Assembly: GCA_963808455.1 (NCBI GenBank)
Contig: CAWEHT010000147.1
Location: forward strand, 1 to 6,195
Reading direction: 5' to 3'
From: CAWEHT01 sp963808455
GTDB lineage: Bacteria; Chloroflexota; Anaerolineae; CG2-30-64-16
DNA length: 6,195 bases
Shown here: positions 5,617 through 6,195 of the stretch, one piece after another
Position numbering within the stretch: position 1 is the stretch's first letter
How the letters are laid out: each line of letters begins with the position of its first letter
Position numbers and translations under genes: made by a program
The notes under the pieces: generated by a model
The model's database searches: none
What the model was told of the DNA's origin: nothing
The model's input: only the letters and a program-made list of their open reading frames with translations

Positions 5617-5753
5617 GCTGCCGGCTCAGCTCTGTCGGCGACGAGCGGACACGCAGGCAGGCTTACCTGATCTTTTACAATGTGCAGTCGATCAAGGCCA
5701 CGGTGTGCGATTTGCTGCACGTACCAGGAGAGTTGACATGGATGCCCCGAGCG
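5617..5753. other. intergenic gap between vapC and pglZ
   Basis: This 137-bp stretch holds no gene I can support. One minus-strand frame is open from about 5749 across the pglZ start to 5553, but its product matches nothing I know. It could be the frame-broken tail of the gene that preceded pglZ. I see no convincing promoter for pglZ here. Confidence 0.4.
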
Positions 5754-6137
5754 TCAGTACGGCTTGATAACCCATGGTTCACTGAGCATGGGCAGAAAAT
5801 GCTTGACATTGTCGGTGTAAAACGGTACTTGCAAACGATGACAGATGGATACGATCAGGCAGTCCAGTATGCCAACTCCATGGCTCAGCCGATAAGTCTG
5901 CATGTTTTCCATGGCCCAGACGAAATCTGCTTGCGCTGGGTAGGCCATGTCAAATTTTTGCATGATGGCAAGGCAGGCAGCTTGCGCGCTCTTCCCTGGT
6001 GCGCCGTAGATTACTTCCAGCCAGGTGTAGGGTGTAATGGCGAGCGGCTCGGGCTGTGCTTCCAGCCATGCGCGCGCTGCCGTGTTCTTGCGAAAAAGGT
6101 GGATGATGACGGTCGTGTCAACAATGCCGATGGTCAT
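5754..6137 (-). CDS. vapC: VapC-type PIN domain ribonuclease toxin
   Basis: The 127-residue protein is a compact PIN domain, the usual size for VapC toxins, which are magnesium-dependent ribonucleases cutting tRNA or rRNA. The four acidic active-site positions are all present: Asp7 in GIVDTTV, Glu41 in TWLEVIYG, Asp92 in GILDCLIV and Asp109 in FYTDNVKHF. The ATG at 6137 is preferred over a TTG 8 codons upstream because it gives the canonical MTIGIVDTTV start, overlaps the antitoxin stop as ATGA, and has AAGG-containing sequence just upstream. The antitoxin gene immediately upstream (partial at the window edge) completes the pair. Nothing indicates damage, so this is the one apparently intact toxin in the window. 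Expression should follow the vapB promoter outside the window. Confidence 0.93.
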   Translation of the reverse strand: MTIGIVDTTVIIHLFRKNTAARAWLEAQPEPLAITPYTWLEVIYGAPGKSAQAACLAIMQKFDMAYPAQADFVWAMENMQTYRLSHGVGILDCLIVSICHRLQVPFYTDNVKHFLPMLSEPWVIKPY

Positions 6138-6195
6138 TCGTCGCCTTCGTCGCCTTTCCAATAGTGGTCGGAGCGCTCGGATTCGTGACGGCGCA
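6134..6195 (-). CDS. vapB: VapB-like antitoxin, C-terminal end (partial)
   Basis: Only the last 19 codons are in the window: RRHESERSDHYWKGDEGDE then TGA, which overlaps the vapC ATG. The acidic, aromatic-containing tail is what one expects of the toxin-binding end of a VapB antitoxin, and its position directly before vapC makes this the natural call. The DNA-binding domain lies beyond the edge, so the antitoxin class cannot be told. The last codons are a 9-bp direct repeat (GGCGACGAA twice) that also contains the vapC ribosome binding region. Confidence 0.7.
   Translation of the reverse strand, partial: RRHESERSDHYWKGDEGDE

Noticed and set aside
5553..5749. Minus-strand open frame ending inside pglZ, possible tail of an upstream BREX gene
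   Set aside because: There is no motif to support it. It is also offset from pglZ and overlaps its first 20 or so codons.
5733..5761. Plus-strand TTGACA as a promoter
   Set aside because: There is no acceptable -10 at 16-19 bp, and it would transcribe antisense to vapC.
5568..6164. 198-codon plus-strand ORF across the pglZ start and vapC
   Set aside because: It lies antisense to well-supported genes, and its product shows no recognisable domain.

Overview
This is a high-GC bacterial accessory region. It reads as a decaying defence and toxin-antitoxin (TA) island with one ordinary lipoprotein gene inside it. The host cannot be named from sequence alone. The style (TA pairs, VWA protein, BREX genes, a GACTCAGAATGACA-type intergenic repeat at the left edge) reminds me of Chloroflexota or Actinomycetota metagenome contigs, but that is only an impression.

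Left part (1-670): an intact Phd/YefM-type antitoxin (91-354, minus) lies 12 nt downstream of a 36-codon ORF (367-477, minus) that looks like the amino-terminal stub of a RelE/ParE-like toxin. Just to the right, on the opposite strand, is the carboxy-terminal stub of a different toxin, a YafQ-type mRNA interferase (about 571-666). Promoter-like sequences diverge from between the two stubs.

Middle (757-2187): a complete DUF1254/DUF1214 lipoprotein gene with a lipobox and a strong ribosome binding site. After it come the 5' half of a tRNA-Leu(CAG)-like sequence that breaks inside the anticodon stem (2249-2287) and a strong imperfect hairpin (2294-2329). Then, on the minus strand, comes the carboxy-terminal remnant of a von Willebrand factor A (VWA) protein carrying an internal frame break (2396-2861).

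Right part (2831-6195, all minus, transcribed right to left): the end of a vapB-like antitoxin overlapping an intact vapC PIN toxin by ATGA; a BREX type 3-like pglZ with a single-base frameshift; a brxA-like gene 2 nt after pglZ; and the start of a third ATGA-coupled gene that runs into the VWA remnant. In BREX type 3 loci pglZ is followed by brxA, so this looks like the 3' end of such a locus. The helicase, methyltransferase, brxC and brxF genes are not in the window, and vapBC stands where the upstream BREX gene would be expected.

The main message is a set of nested breakpoints: three defence-type genes truncated at sharp junctions, one broken tRNA and one frameshift, beside two antitoxin/toxin units that still look functional. 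I saw no CRISPR array, transposase or integrase.
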